From CAVQMC01 sp963713505 (GTDB lineage Bacteria > Bacteroidota > Ignavibacteria > Ignavibacteriales > Ignavibacteriaceae), in the NCBI GenBank assembly GCA_963713505.1, contig CAVQMC010000019.1:44644-108643 (forward strand): 64,000 nt of DNA, written 5' to 3'. Shown one piece after another: positions 19,710 to 29,360 of the stretch. The notes below the pieces were generated by a model that saw only the letters and a program-made list of their open reading frames with translations, was not told the origin of the DNA and made no database searches. The number at the start of each line of letters is the position of its first letter. The stretch's first letter is position 1. The position numbers and the translations under genes are program-made.

Positions 19710-21126
19710 ATGGATAACAATTCTTATGATCTTGGTATGGTTGGTCTCGGAGTAATGGGAAGAAATTTACTATTAAATATGGCAGATAATGGATTTGCTG
19801 TAGCAGGTTATGATAAAGATGAAAAAAAAGTAAACGCTCTTAAAGATGAAGGAAAAGATAAAAAAGTAATTGGTGTTAAATCGATTGATGAATTTATTAA
19901 AATTGTTGAGAAAACCCCGTGCTATTATGATGCTGGTTCCGGCCGGTAAAGCAGTGGATTCTGTTATAAACGATTTGTTGCCTCATTTGGATAAAGACGA
20001 TATTATAATTGACGGCGGTAATTCTCATTTTACAGATACAAACAGACACTTTGAAGAGTTGACTAAAAAAGGAATCAACTTTTTCGGCGTCGGTGTTTCG
20101 GGTGGTGAAAAAGGTGCAAGGTTTGGCCCGAGCATTATGCCCGGCGGCTCTAAAGAAGCTTACAGTAGAATAAATGATATTCTTGAAAAAGCATCCGCTA
20201 AAGTTGATAAAGAACCTTGCGTAACTTATCTCGGCCCTGGTTCGGCTGGACATTATGTTAAAATGGTTCATAACGGAATTGAATATGCTTTGATGGAGTT
20301 AATTGCCGAAACATATAATCTTATGAAAAACGGTTTAAATTTAAGTAACGATGAATTGCATAAAGTTTATAAAGGATGGAACGAAGGTGAACTCCAATCC
20401 TTCCTTGTAGAAATAACGGCGAATATATTTAAACAGCCCGATGATAAATCTGATAAAAGATTAATCGATATGATTTTAGATGCGGCTAAGCAAAAAGGTA
20501 CAGGTAAATGGACATCTCAGGACGCAATGGAATTGCAGATTCCTCTTCCCACAATTGACAGCGCTGTAGAGATGAGAGATATGTCTTCATTTAAAAATGA
20601 AAGAAAAAAAGCTTCTCAAATTCTTTCCGGACCAAAACCTGAATTTAAAGGCGACAAAGATAAATTTATAAAGCAAATTCATAATGCATTATACTTTGGA
20701 ATGATTGTCGCATATTCCGAAGGAATGGCATTATTAAGATTGGCTTCGGACAAGTATGATTATAATTTAAATCTGCAGGATGTCGCAAAAATTTGGAGAG
20801 GGGGCTGTATAATCAGATCTAAATTCCTTGAAGATATAAGATCTGCATTTAAAGAAAATCCAAAACTTGCTAATCTGATGGTTGATAAAGAAATTTCTAA
20901 AAGATTAATAAACATGCAGACGGATTTGAGAAGTGTTATTACAAAAGGAATTGAGTGGGGAGTACCTGTAAGTGCATTAAGTTCTTCTCTTGCTTATTAT
21001 GATTCTTACAGAAGCGAATGGATGCCAGCTAATTTAATACAGGCACAAAGAGACAACTTCGGTTCTCATACTTACGAAAGAATCGATGAAGATGGAACAT
21101 TCCATACACAATGGAATGAATATTAA
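19710..21126 (+). CDS. gnd: 6-phosphogluconate dehydrogenase, decarboxylating (frameshifted)
   Basis: Oxidises and decarboxylates 6-phosphogluconate to ribulose-5-P with NADP+. GLGVMGRNLLLNMADNG is the dinucleotide-binding loop, IDGGNSHFTDT and GVGVSGGEKGARFGPSIMPGG flank the active site, and KMVHNGIEYALMELIAE carries the catalytic Lys and the following helix; the C-terminus FGSHTYERIDEDGTFHTQW is canonical. The frame breaks at AAAA 19911-19914 (GAGAAAACCCCG): with AAA it reads VEKPRAIMMLVPAGK. Repaired length 471 residues, normal. AAAAGGAGACAG precedes the ATG. zwf starts 10 bases after the stop. Confidence 0.95.
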
Positions 21127-21135
21127 GGAGTTTAA

Positions 21136-22666
21136 ATGATTACAACAATAAATGATGAAGCAAAAATAATTGTAATATTTGGTGCGGGCGGAGATTTAAC
21201 CTGGCGGAAATTAATGCCGGCTTTGTATAATCTCTATTTAGATAAATCTTTGGATAGCAATTTTAGAATTGTCGGTGTTGATGCAAAAACTTTTTCCGAT
21301 GAAAAATTTAAAAAAAGACTTTTAGACGGAATCAATAAATTCTCCAGAAGAGGAAAAGCAAAAACCAGTGAATGGAAGAAATTTTCGGAAAATATTGTTT
21401 ATAAAAAAGCCGATTTTTCCGATTCTAAAACTTATAAAGAATTAGCGGAAGACTTTAGTAAACTTGAAAAAAAATGGGATTCAAAAGCACACACAGTATT
21501 TTATTTTGCTGTTCCTCCAAGCTTTATTGAAACTATCTCAAACCAAATCGGAAAATCTAAATTAGCCAGAGATGTTGACAGATCCAGAATGGTAATAGAA
21601 AAACCTTTCGGCCATAATCTGGAAAGCGCTAAAAAACTTAAATAAAATGCTAACCAAAAATTTTGATGAAAAACAGATTTATAGAATTGACCATTTCCTT
21701 GGAAAAGAAAATGTTCAAAATATATTAGCATTTAGATTTGCAAATGCGTTGTTCGAACCAATCTGGAATAGAAGCTATATAGATCATGTTCAAATTACCG
21801 TTGCAGAACAAATCGGCGTTGAGCATCGCGGTGATTATTACGATCATGCCGGTGCTATGCGCGATATGATTCAGAATCATCTTATGCAGCTTTTATGTTT
21901 AATTGCAATGGAAGCACCGGTTTCTTTTGATGCTAATGAATTAAGAAATAAAAAAGTAGATGTTCTTCATGCAATAAGAAGAATAAAAAAAGATGAAGTT
22001 CATAACAATGCAGTAAGAGGACAATATTCAGAAGGCTGGATTCAAGGTAAAAAAGTTAAAGGCTACAGGGATGAACAGGGTGTTGCGAAGGATTCACAAA
22101 CCGAAACTTTTGCGGCAGTTAAATTTTTTATTGATAACTGGCGCTGGCAGGATGTTCCTTTTTATTTGAGAACAGGAAAAAGACTTCCGGATAAAAGCAC
22201 CGTTATAACAATCCAATTCAGACCTGTGCCTCATCAATCATTTCCTATCGAAGCATCTGAAAATTGGCATGCAAACAGACTGGTTTTAAGTATTCAGCCG
22301 CAAAAAGGAATTCGTCTAAGATTTCAGGCTAAACAGCCGGGATTAAAAATGATTTTAAATCCTGTTGATATGCTGTTTAATTACCAGGATGCATATAAAG
22401 TTCAATCGCCCGATGCTTATGAAACTTTACTGCTCGATGTTATTATTGGTGATGCAACTTTATTCATGCGTGCAGACCAGGTTGAAGCTGCCTGGGATAT
22501 CTTAACTCCTATTCTGGATGTATGGGATTCAACCGAACCATTGGATTTTCCGGATTATGATTCCGGTACCTGGGGACCGGAAAGAGCTGAAGCTTTAATT
22601 GCTAAAGACGGTCATAATTGGATTATGCTTCCTTTAAATGAACCTGAAGAAAATTCAGACGAATAA
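21136..22666 (+). CDS. zwf: Glucose-6-phosphate 1-dehydrogenase (frameshifted)
   Basis: First step of the oxidative pentose phosphate pathway, glucose-6-P to 6-phosphogluconolactone with NAD(P)+. N-terminal FGAGGDLTWRKLMPALYNLY is the Rossmann motif, with Gly in place of the more common Ser of GASGDL. RIDHFLGKENVQNIL is the substrate-binding segment with the catalytic His region. The frame stops at 21645 after SAKKLK; removing one A of AAA 21640-21642 gives SAKKLNKMLTKNFDEKQIY and restores a 509-residue protein. AAGGAG precedes the ATG. It sits between gnd (10 bases) and pgl (2 bases), so the three form one operon. Confidence 0.95.
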
Positions 22667-22668
22667 AA

Positions 22669-23394
22669 ATGATAAAAATTTTTGAAAATGAAAAAGAATT
22701 AAGCAGAGCTGCCGCAGACTTTTTTGTTGATTGTGCAAAAAAATCCATCAATGAAAAAGGAAAATTTTCAGTGGTTCTTTCAGGAGGAAGTTCTCCTAAA
22801 CAAACTTATGAACTTCTTGCGAGCAAAGATTATATAAATAAAGTTGAATGGAGCAAGGTTCATGTTTTCTGGGGAGACGAAAGATATGTTCCCAAAGATG
22901 ATTCCAGAAGCAATTCTAAAATGGCATTCGATACTTTTTTAAGTAAAGTTCAAATTCCTAATGAACAAATTAATCCTATATTATATTCGGTTTCTCCGGA
23001 AGCTTCTGCTATTCAATATCAAAATGTTCTGGTTGATTTCTTCAATAATGAAAATCCGTCTTTCGATTTAATATTTTTAGGATTGGGTGAAAACGGACAT
23101 ACAGCTTCTTTGTTTCCGCATACTTCAGTTTTAAATAATAAAAAGGATTGGGTCAAAGAAGTTTTTGTTGAAGAACAAGATATGTATAGAATTACTATGA
23201 CTTCTACTATAATAAATAAAGCCGCAAATATTTTATTTTTGGTATTCGGTAATGATAAATCAAAAACTGTTTCCGAAGTAATCGAAGGCGAATATCAACC
23301 AGATACTTTACCGGCTCAGTTAATTAAACCTGAAAAAGGAAATTTGTATTGGTACTTGGATAAAAACGCTTCATCAGAATTGAAAAATATTTAG
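22669..23394 (+). CDS. pgl: 6-phosphogluconolactonase
   Basis: Hydrolyses 6-phosphogluconolactone to 6-phosphogluconate. A 241-residue DevB/SOL-type protein: VVLSGGSSPKQTYELLA (phosphate binding), VHVFWGDERYVPKDD, SNSKMA and FLGLGENGHTASLFP (catalytic His) are all present in order. It begins two bases after the zwf stop, which suggests translational coupling. With zwf and gnd it completes the oxidative branch. No anomalies. Confidence 0.95.
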   Translation: MIKIFENEKELSRAAADFFVDCAKKSINEKGKFSVVLSGGSSPKQTYELLASKDYINKVEWSKVHVFWGDERYVPKDDSRSNSKMAFDTFLSKVQIPNEQINPILYSVSPEASAIQYQNVLVDFFNNENPSFDLIFLGLGENGHTASLFPHTSVLNNKKDWVKEVFVEEQDMYRITMTSTIINKAANILFLVFGNDKSKTVSEVIEGEYQPDTLPAQLIKPEKGNLYWYLDKNASSELKNI

Positions 23395-23433
23395 AACTAT
23401 TATTTTCTTTTTAGAAGAAGACAATTAAAAACT

Positions 23434-25123
23434 ATGCGCAGACAAACCTATTTATTTATTGATACTATTGTTTTAGGAATAGTAGGAGCATTAGGGGCAA
23501 GATTATTTAGTTTTCTTTTAGATACTGCGCAGCATCTCTTTTTAGAATTACTAGCCGGTTATAAAGCTCCCGGACTTCCGAATGAAGGCGGCACTCTTCA
23601 GCAGGTTATTGGTGCACATGGCTTATGGCTCATACCTCTCGCAATTGTAATCGGCGGCATTATAAGCGGGGTTCTGGTCTACACATGGGCTCCGGAAGCC
23701 GAAGGACATGGAACCGATACAGCCGTAAATGCATTTCATAATACAGATGGAAAAATAAGACCGCGGGTTACTCCCATTAAAATTTTAGCATCGGCGATTA
23801 CAATTGGTTCCGGCGGAAGTGCTGGCCGTGAAGGTCCGACAGCTTTATTCAGTGCCGGCTTCGGATCAATTTATGCCTCATTAACAAATAGAACTGACAG
23901 CGAGCGGCGTTTACTCGTTCTAATCGGAATGGCTGCCGGTTTATCCGCTATTTTCCGTTCTCCTATTGGCACCGCAATATTTGCAATTGAGGTTCTTTAC
24001 AGAGATATGGAATTTGAAGGAAATGCTTTGATATACACAATGCTGGGATCAATAATAGCATATACTATCAACGGTATCTTTGTAGGCTGGCAGCCTCTTT
24101 TCCAAATTACTGGCAATATAGGAATAAGCAATGCCTCTGATTATTTACTATATGCAGTTCTAGGATTAGCAAGCGGTGTAGTTGGCGCCCTTGTTCCAAA
24201 TATATTTTATTCGGTCAGAGATTTCTTTCACAAGATTCCCATACCTCCGCATTTTAAACCTGCAATCGGCGGATTAATTGTTGGATTAATAGCTTATGCT
24301 TATCCGCAGGTTCTTGGCGGTGGATACGGTTGGATGCAGATGGCAATAAATGGTCAGCTTGCAATTAATAGTTCTTATGGCCTTATTGTTTCTTAAAATG
24401 ATCGCTTTTGCATTAACGGTTTCCTCCGGCGGATCCGGCGGTGTATTTGCTCCAACTTTATTTGTCGGTGCAATGCTCGGCGGAATTTTAGCAATTGTAT
24501 TTAAACAACCTTCCGCAGCATTTGTTGTTGTAGGTATGGCCGCCGTTTTCGGAAGTGCGGCTCGTGTTCCAATTGCTACTTTATTAATGGTAACCGAAAT
24601 GACCGGTGGCTACCAGTTATTGGTTCCGGCGGCTTTGGCTGTTATGATAGGTTATTTGCTGCAGGAAAGATTAACAACAAGATTAAAATACAAAAGCTTG
24701 TACGAAGCTCAGGTTAAAAGAAGATCGGATTCACCTGCACATAGATTGGATCATATTAAAACTGCAGTTAAACTATTAAGTGAAAAAAAATCATTTAAGC
24801 CTGAACAAATCGGTAATCTTGATTTTGTAAAATTACTTCAATCAAATATTCCTTTAGAACTTCCGGATGGTAAACATTTATTCCTTGGTGATCTTAAAAA
24901 GAAAAGTCCTTGTGTAAACACAAAAATTAAAGACAATTGTTTAATTGAAAATAATGATGAATGGGAAATTGTAGCAATAATAAGAGGCGAACAATTAATT
25001 TTACCTCATCCAAACACAAAACTCGAAGCAGAAGATCAATTATTAATTTTTGCGGATCCTGATAAAATCGATGTGCTGAAGAAACAATTTGAAAATACTA
25101 AGATAAAGCAACGAAAAAAATAA
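23434..25123 (+). CDS. ClC-family chloride channel/antiporter with TrkA-C domain (frameshifted)
   Basis: Inner-membrane anion channel or Cl-/H+ exchanger. The selectivity segments GSGGSAGREGP (Glu gate, about residues 126-136) and SSGGSGGVFAPTLF are clear, with about ten hydrophobic helices between residues 10 and 410. After the membrane part a soluble tail of about 140 residues ends in a TrkA-C (RCK_C)-like unit (WEIVAIIRGEQLILPHP, DQLLIFADPDKI) instead of the common CBS pair. The frame shifts by +1 between about 24355 and 24390 inside a hydrophobic helix, so the exact base cannot be fixed. Repaired length 562 residues. Its place after pgl is not obviously metabolic. Confidence 0.88.
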
Positions 25124-25274
25124 TAAACGTATATCCCAAATTTCATACATGTGATTTAGAGGACTTCACTTCCGAAATTCATTTGACGGTTCAAAATAAA
25201 ATAGTTATTATAATTCTACTTTAATTGAATCGGGTTAAATTTCTATTATTTAATAATTTACAAAAATAAAATTT

Positions 25275-26066
25275 ATGTTGATGTTTAATTTAGGAAACTT
25301 GATAATAAGAGGTATTACTTTTCAAAATCCGTTATACTTCTTTTTAATTGCGTCAGTCCTAATAATAGCTGCTTTTTTTATAAGGAAAAACTTTTTTGTT
25401 AAAGCTGCTTATTTTACTTTAATAATAGGATTGATAGGAACAATGGGGAATAAAAATCAAACTTTAAAAGAAAAAGTTGCAGAAAACTACGGATTAAAAA
25501 ATTTCTCAAAAGTTAAATCAATAGACTTTACTTTTAACGTAGAATTTAAAGGCAAAAAATTTAAACGTAAATGGAAATGGGAACCTAAATCTAAAAAAGT
25601 AACTTATTGGGGACCTGATAAAAACGGTAAAAATATTGAATACACTTATACTAGAAAAGCAATTAAAGATGTTAAAGATGAAAAAACAAAATATGTAGAT
25701 GCCAGATTTATTAATGATGAATATTGGCTGCTTTTCCCTTTCCACCTGGTTTGGGATACTAATGTTGATATAAAAGATGTCGGTCAAAAGAATTATCCTA
25801 TAGGTAAGGGAAAAGGCGATTGCCTTATCGTAAAATATGCAAATAATGTCGGTTATACTCCTGGCGATATTTTTGAATTGTACCTGGGAAAGGATAATAT
25901 GATCAAGGAATGGATTTATAGACACGGCGGAAGTGAAAAAGATAAAAGTCCGGCAACCTGGACTGACAATAAAAACTTCGGCGGCATTATAATTTCTACA
26001 ATGCATAAGGGACCTAACGGGAAATTTAAATTGTGGTTCACCGATGTTAATATAAAATATCAATAA
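25275..26066 (+). CDS. Conserved-looking membrane-anchored protein of unknown function
   Basis: I do not recognise this 263-residue protein. Two hydrophobic helices (about 17-35 and 40-56) anchor it, followed by a mostly beta-strand soluble domain rich in Lys, Trp and Tyr (FKRKWKWEPKSKKVTYWG, EYWLLFPFHLVWDTNVD, GDIFELYLGKDNMIKEWIYR) that resembles a lipoprotein-sorting/lipocalin-like beta sheet. Starts at ATG 25275 or 25281 are both possible. It has its own gap of about 150 bases on each side. No function is proposed. Confidence 0.7.
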   Translation: MLMFNLGNLIIRGITFQNPLYFFLIASVLIIAAFFIRKNFFVKAAYFTLIIGLIGTMGNKNQTLKEKVAENYGLKNFSKVKSIDFTFNVEFKGKKFKRKWKWEPKSKKVTYWGPDKNGKNIEYTYTRKAIKDVKDEKTKYVDARFINDEYWLLFPFHLVWDTNVDIKDVGQKNYPIGKGKGDCLIVKYANNVGYTPGDIFELYLGKDNMIKEWIYRHGGSEKDKSPATWTDNKNFGGIIISTMHKGPNGKFKLWFTDVNIKYQ

Positions 26067-26087
26067 TAATTAAAATTAATTTTACTC

Positions 26088-26116
26088 TTGACAACGGGAA
26101 ATGTTTTAACTAATAT
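26088..26116 (+). promoter_or_regulatory. Sigma-70-like promoter for the first CBS gene
   Basis: TTGACA (26088-26093), a 17-base spacer, then TAATAT (26111-26116): a perfect -35 and a near-consensus -10 at optimal spacing. It points towards the CBS gene that starts at 26230, giving a leader of about 105 bases. No transcript data; read from sequence alone. Confidence 0.55.
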
Positions 26117-26229
26117 AAGTCAAGCTAAAAAATTCTCGGCATTTCGTTAAATTTTTAACCACCGCAATATTCCGCTGTAAATTTTAGAAATATTATTTTT
26201 TACGAATAACTATCTTAAGATGAAATAAA

Positions 26230-26664
26230 ATGAGTACATTAAAAGACATTTTGAATAAAAAGGGGAATAATATATTCTCTGTCTCTTCTAAAAATTCTGT
26301 TTTTGAAGCTCTTCAAAAGATGGCTTCAGAAAATATAGGAGCTTTGCTTGTAATTGATAATGATAGTTTAGTCGGTATAATTTCCGAAAGAGATTATGCA
26401 AGAAAAGTAATTTTAAAAGGAAAATCATCAAAAGAAACAAAAGTAAAAGAAATTATGACAGATAATGTTGTATTTCTTGATGCCTCTCAAACACCAGAAG
26501 AAAGTCTTGCTGTAATGACAAATAAAAGAATTCGTCATTTACCTGTATATGATAATGGAAAACTCGCGGGAATCATTTCAATCGGCGATGTTGTTAAAGC
26601 TATCATAGATCATAAAGAATATTTAATAGATCATCTTCAGGAATATATAACTGCCAGACGCTAG
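26230..26664 (+). CDS. CBS-domain pair protein (copy 1)
   Basis: A 144-residue protein made only of two CBS motifs (one Bateman module). Each repeat is visible: GALLVIDNDSLVGIISERDYARKV (here in pieces: LVIDNDSLVGIISERDY) and RHLPVYDNGKLAGIISIGD. Such proteins sense adenine nucleotides or NAD(H) and regulate partner enzymes or transporters; the partner is unknown. It is preceded by a strong sigma-70-like promoter and followed 32 bases later by a paralogue, so the two form a bicistron. Confidence 0.9.
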   Translation: MSTLKDILNKKGNNIFSVSSKNSVFEALQKMASENIGALLVIDNDSLVGIISERDYARKVILKGKSSKETKVKEIMTDNVVFLDASQTPEESLAVMTNKRIRHLPVYDNGKLAGIISIGDVVKAIIDHKEYLIDHLQEYITARR

Positions 26665-26696
26665 AATATTTTTAGTAAAAACGAAAGGGCGAAAAT

Positions 26697-27197
26697 ATGA
26701 AAACTGTAAATGAAATTCTAAAAAATAAAAGATCGGATATTTTTTCTGTTTCTCCGGAAACTTCAATATTTGATGCTCTTAAATTAATGTCTGAAAAAGG
26801 AATCGGAGCAGTGCTTGTAACTGAAAATAAAAACTTAGTCGGTATTATGTCTGAAAGAGATTATGCAAGAAAAGTAGCTTTGGAAGGAAAATCATCAAAA
26901 GATTTGGCTGTTAAAGAAATTATGTCATCTAAAGTGTTTTTTGTTAATCCCGAAAGAACACCTGAAGAATGTATGGCATTAATGACTGATAAACATGTGA
27001 GACATTTACCTGTTATGGAAGATAATTCTTTAGTTGGCGTTATTTCAATCGGGGATGTTGTTAAAGCAGTTATAGATGAAAAAGAATTCCAGATAGATCA
27101 ATTGGTTCATTACATTACCGGAACTCCACCAATAAAGAAAGAACTTTCCAAAAGAATCGATACGGAGAAAGAACCGGCTCCTCCCATTCCGAAATAA
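26697..27197 (+). CDS. CBS-domain pair protein (copy 2)
   Basis: A 166-residue paralogue of the preceding gene. The same two CBS repeats are present (SERDYARKVALEGKSSKDL, RHLPVMEDNSLVGVISIGD), followed by an extra ~25-residue proline- and charge-rich tail (IKKELSKRIDTEKEPAPPIP). ATG with AAAGGGCG upstream. The shared segments ERDYARKV and GKSSK show the two genes arose by tandem duplication and have since diverged. Ligand and target unknown. Confidence 0.9.
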   Translation: MKTVNEILKNKRSDIFSVSPETSIFDALKLMSEKGIGAVLVTENKNLVGIMSERDYARKVALEGKSSKDLAVKEIMSSKVFFVNPERTPEECMALMTDKHVRHLPVMEDNSLVGVISIGDVVKAVIDEKEFQIDQLVHYITGTPPIKKELSKRIDTEKEPAPPIPK

Positions 27198-27319
27198 TTA
27201 ATTTTTAAAGAGTGAAACGGCTGTTTTATAAATTCTTAGTGTTTAAATCTTACAACTTAGGCACTTAGAACACAAAGGAACACTTAGTTAATTTTATTCA
27301 TTAAAGACAATTAAAGAAA

Positions 27320-27868
27320 TTATTTATTCCTTTTATACTTGCCCATTAGTTCGCCCTGTGCAACTATATGTCCTTCCATAGCTTTAACAAGCTGCCATTT
27401 TTCAGCTCCGGGTGAAAGATGAAGTGCGGAATTCAAACCATAAATTCTAAAATAATATCTATGAGTTCCGCTGGGTGGACAAGGTCCCATATAGCCGATT
27501 TTGCCCGCACCGTTTGTTCCCATTAATATTTCTTCAGGAATATTTTTCGATGGGGTTATATCTTCCGCAAGCTCTTTAATATTTGAAGGAATGTTATACA
27601 AAACCCAATGAACAAAATCACCGCTTGGTGCATCGGGATCGTTTACAATAATTGCGTAAGTTTTAATACCTTCTGCTTTTGTACTCCAGGTTAGCCTGGG
27701 AGAAATGTTTGCATCGTCGCAAGTATATTTTGAAGGAATATTTCCTCCGTCTTTAAATGCGGGAGTTTGAATTTTTATATCCATTTTATTTTCCTGCTGA
27801 TTATTTTGACTGAACATTGTTGAAGAAAAGATCAACAGTAAAAATATAGAAATAAATTTATTTAACAT
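27320..27868 (-). CDS. YbhB/YbcL family (PEBP-like) secreted protein
   Basis: A 182-residue phosphatidylethanolamine-binding-protein homologue. An N-terminal Sec signal peptide (MLNKFISIFLLLIFSSTMFS) suggests export. Family motifs NDPDAPSGDFVHWVLYNIP (anion-binding DPDAP) and SGTHRYYFRIYGL are intact. Bacterial members have no firm function. It lies 58 bases downstream of nuoN on the same strand, so it may be read through from the complex I operon, but no shared role is evident. Confidence 0.9.
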   Translation of the reverse strand: MLNKFISIFLLLIFSSTMFSQNNQQENKMDIKIQTPAFKDGGNIPSKYTCDDANISPRLTWSTKAEGIKTYAIIVNDPDAPSGDFVHWVLYNIPSNIKELAEDITPSKNIPEEILMGTNGAGKIGYMGPCPPSGTHRYYFRIYGLNSALHLSPGAEKWQLVKAMEGHIVAQGELMGKYKRNK

Positions 27869-27926
27869 ATATGATGCTCTTTAATATGAATTTTAGGACA
27901 CATTAATTGACAATTATAAATAAATT

Positions 27927-29360
27927 TTATCCGCCAATTACTATTCTTATTAGCTGCATTAAACCGGCAGGATAAACACCGAACCAGATAAGCAGAATTG
28001 TAAGAACGGCAAGTGCGACTCCGCCGCCGAGTGAAAAGGAAGGTTTTTTAGAAGTCTCAACAATTTCATCAGGTTTGGTATACATTGAAGCAATTATTCT
28101 TAAATAATAATAAAGTCCGATAACGCTATTGATAACTAAAATTACAACAAGAAACCATTTTGAAGAACCGACTCCCGAAGCAAGAACATAATATTTTCCA
28201 ATAAAACCTGCGGTTAACGGAATGCCCGCAAGCGAAAAAAGCATTGCACTGAATACAGCGGCAATCCATGGCCGGCTCCAAAATAATCCCTTATAATCTT
28301 CTATATCTTCAGCTTCTCCGTCAGATGTTGAAAGAAAAGAAACGATTCCGAAGGCTCCTAAAGTCGTAATAATATATGCAACCAGATAAAATGTTGCTGC
28401 CTGCATTCCCAAACTTCCGGATGCAATAAATGCAACAAGTAAGTAACCCAAATGTGCAATTGAAGAATATGCTAAAATTCTTTTTACATTTTCCTGCATC
28501 AGTGCAAGAAGATTACCAAAGAACATCGATGCAACGGCAATTATACTGAATATTAATATTATAGAATCAAATTGAAATAAATTTACTTGATTAAAGAATC
28601 TCAATAATAAAGCAAACATTCCTCCTTTTGAAACCGTTGCAATAAATGCAGTAACTGGAGCCGGTGCTCCTTCGTAAACATCCGGCGTCCACATGTGGAA
28701 GGGAACTACAGCAAGTTTAAATCCGATTCCGATAATTATTAATGCAAATCCTGTTAATAAAATTGCATTATTAACACTTACGGAATTAAGTCTATGTGCT
28801 ATCATATTAAAATTCATGCTTCCGATTTCAGCATAAACAAGAGCCATCCCGAATAATAAAAAAGCTGAAGATGAAGCGGCCAATATTAAATATTTTATTC
28901 CGGCTTCCAACGATCTGTGAAAAGTTCTTAAATAAGCAATCATTACATACAAAGAAACGCTTAGTATTTCCAATCCTAAAAAGAAAGAAACAAAATTTGT
29001 ACTCGCAACTAAAACCGAAGAACCTAAAGTCGCAGTAAATAATAATATATAATATTCTTCTTTTTGTTCTTTATGCTGTTCAAAATATTTATAGGACATC
29101 ATTGTAACTATAAAACTAGCAGCTATTATTAATCCTATATAGAAAACGGAATAATCATCAATAATTAATAATGAAGATATTTTTACGGGAGTTAAATTCA
29201 GTACATTAAATAAAGAAATAAAAGATGCTGCAAATAGCAAAAGCGAAACGGAGTTTACATAATTATGCGAACGTTTAACTGCAATAAACAACATAATAAT
29301 TATTGGTGCTGCGGCTAAAATTATTAATGGCATAAGTGCATAAAATTCAACTTCCGACAC
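27927..29360 (-). CDS. nuoN: NADH-quinone oxidoreductase subunit N
   Basis: Proton-pumping antiporter-like subunit of complex I, inner membrane, 477 residues with about 14 helices. The helix-break segments FKLAVVPFHMWTPDVYEGAP and RILAYSSIAHLGYLL carry the conserved channel Lys and its surroundings, typical of NuoN. Its ATG overlaps the nuoM stop by one base. Last gene of the nuo operon, uninterrupted. Confidence 0.96.
   Translation of the reverse strand: MSEVEFYALMPLIILAAAPIIIMLFIAVKRSHNYVNSVSLLLFAASFISLFNVLNLTPVKISSLLIIDDYSVFYIGLIIAASFIVTMMSYKYFEQHKEQKEEYYILLFTATLGSSVLVASTNFVSFFLGLEILSVSLYVMIAYLRTFHRSLEAGIKYLILAASSSAFLLFGMALVYAEIGSMNFNMIAHRLNSVSVNNAILLTGFALIIIGIGFKLAVVPFHMWTPDVYEGAPAPVTAFIATVSKGGMFALLLRFFNQVNLFQFDSIILIFSIIAVASMFFGNLLALMQENVKRILAYSSIAHLGYLLVAFIASGSLGMQAATFYLVAYIITTLGAFGIVSFLSTSDGEAEDIEDYKGLFWSRPWIAAVFSAMLFSLAGIPLTAGFIGKYYVLASGVGSSKWFLVVILVINSVIGLYYYLRIIASMYTKPDEIVETSKKPSFSLGGGVALAVLTILLIWFGVYPAGLMQLIRIVIGG

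Noticed and set aside
25518..26063. Long open frame on the minus strand (about 180 codons) inside the 25.3-26.1 kb gene
   Set aside because: It is antisense to a plus-strand gene with a start and normal coding character; its translation is low-complexity Ile/Phe-rich with no domain.
27198..27319. CTTAG/CACTTAG-rich short repeats between the CBS pair and the PEBP gene
   Set aside because: Only a few irregular copies in low-complexity intergenic sequence; not enough to call a repeat family.
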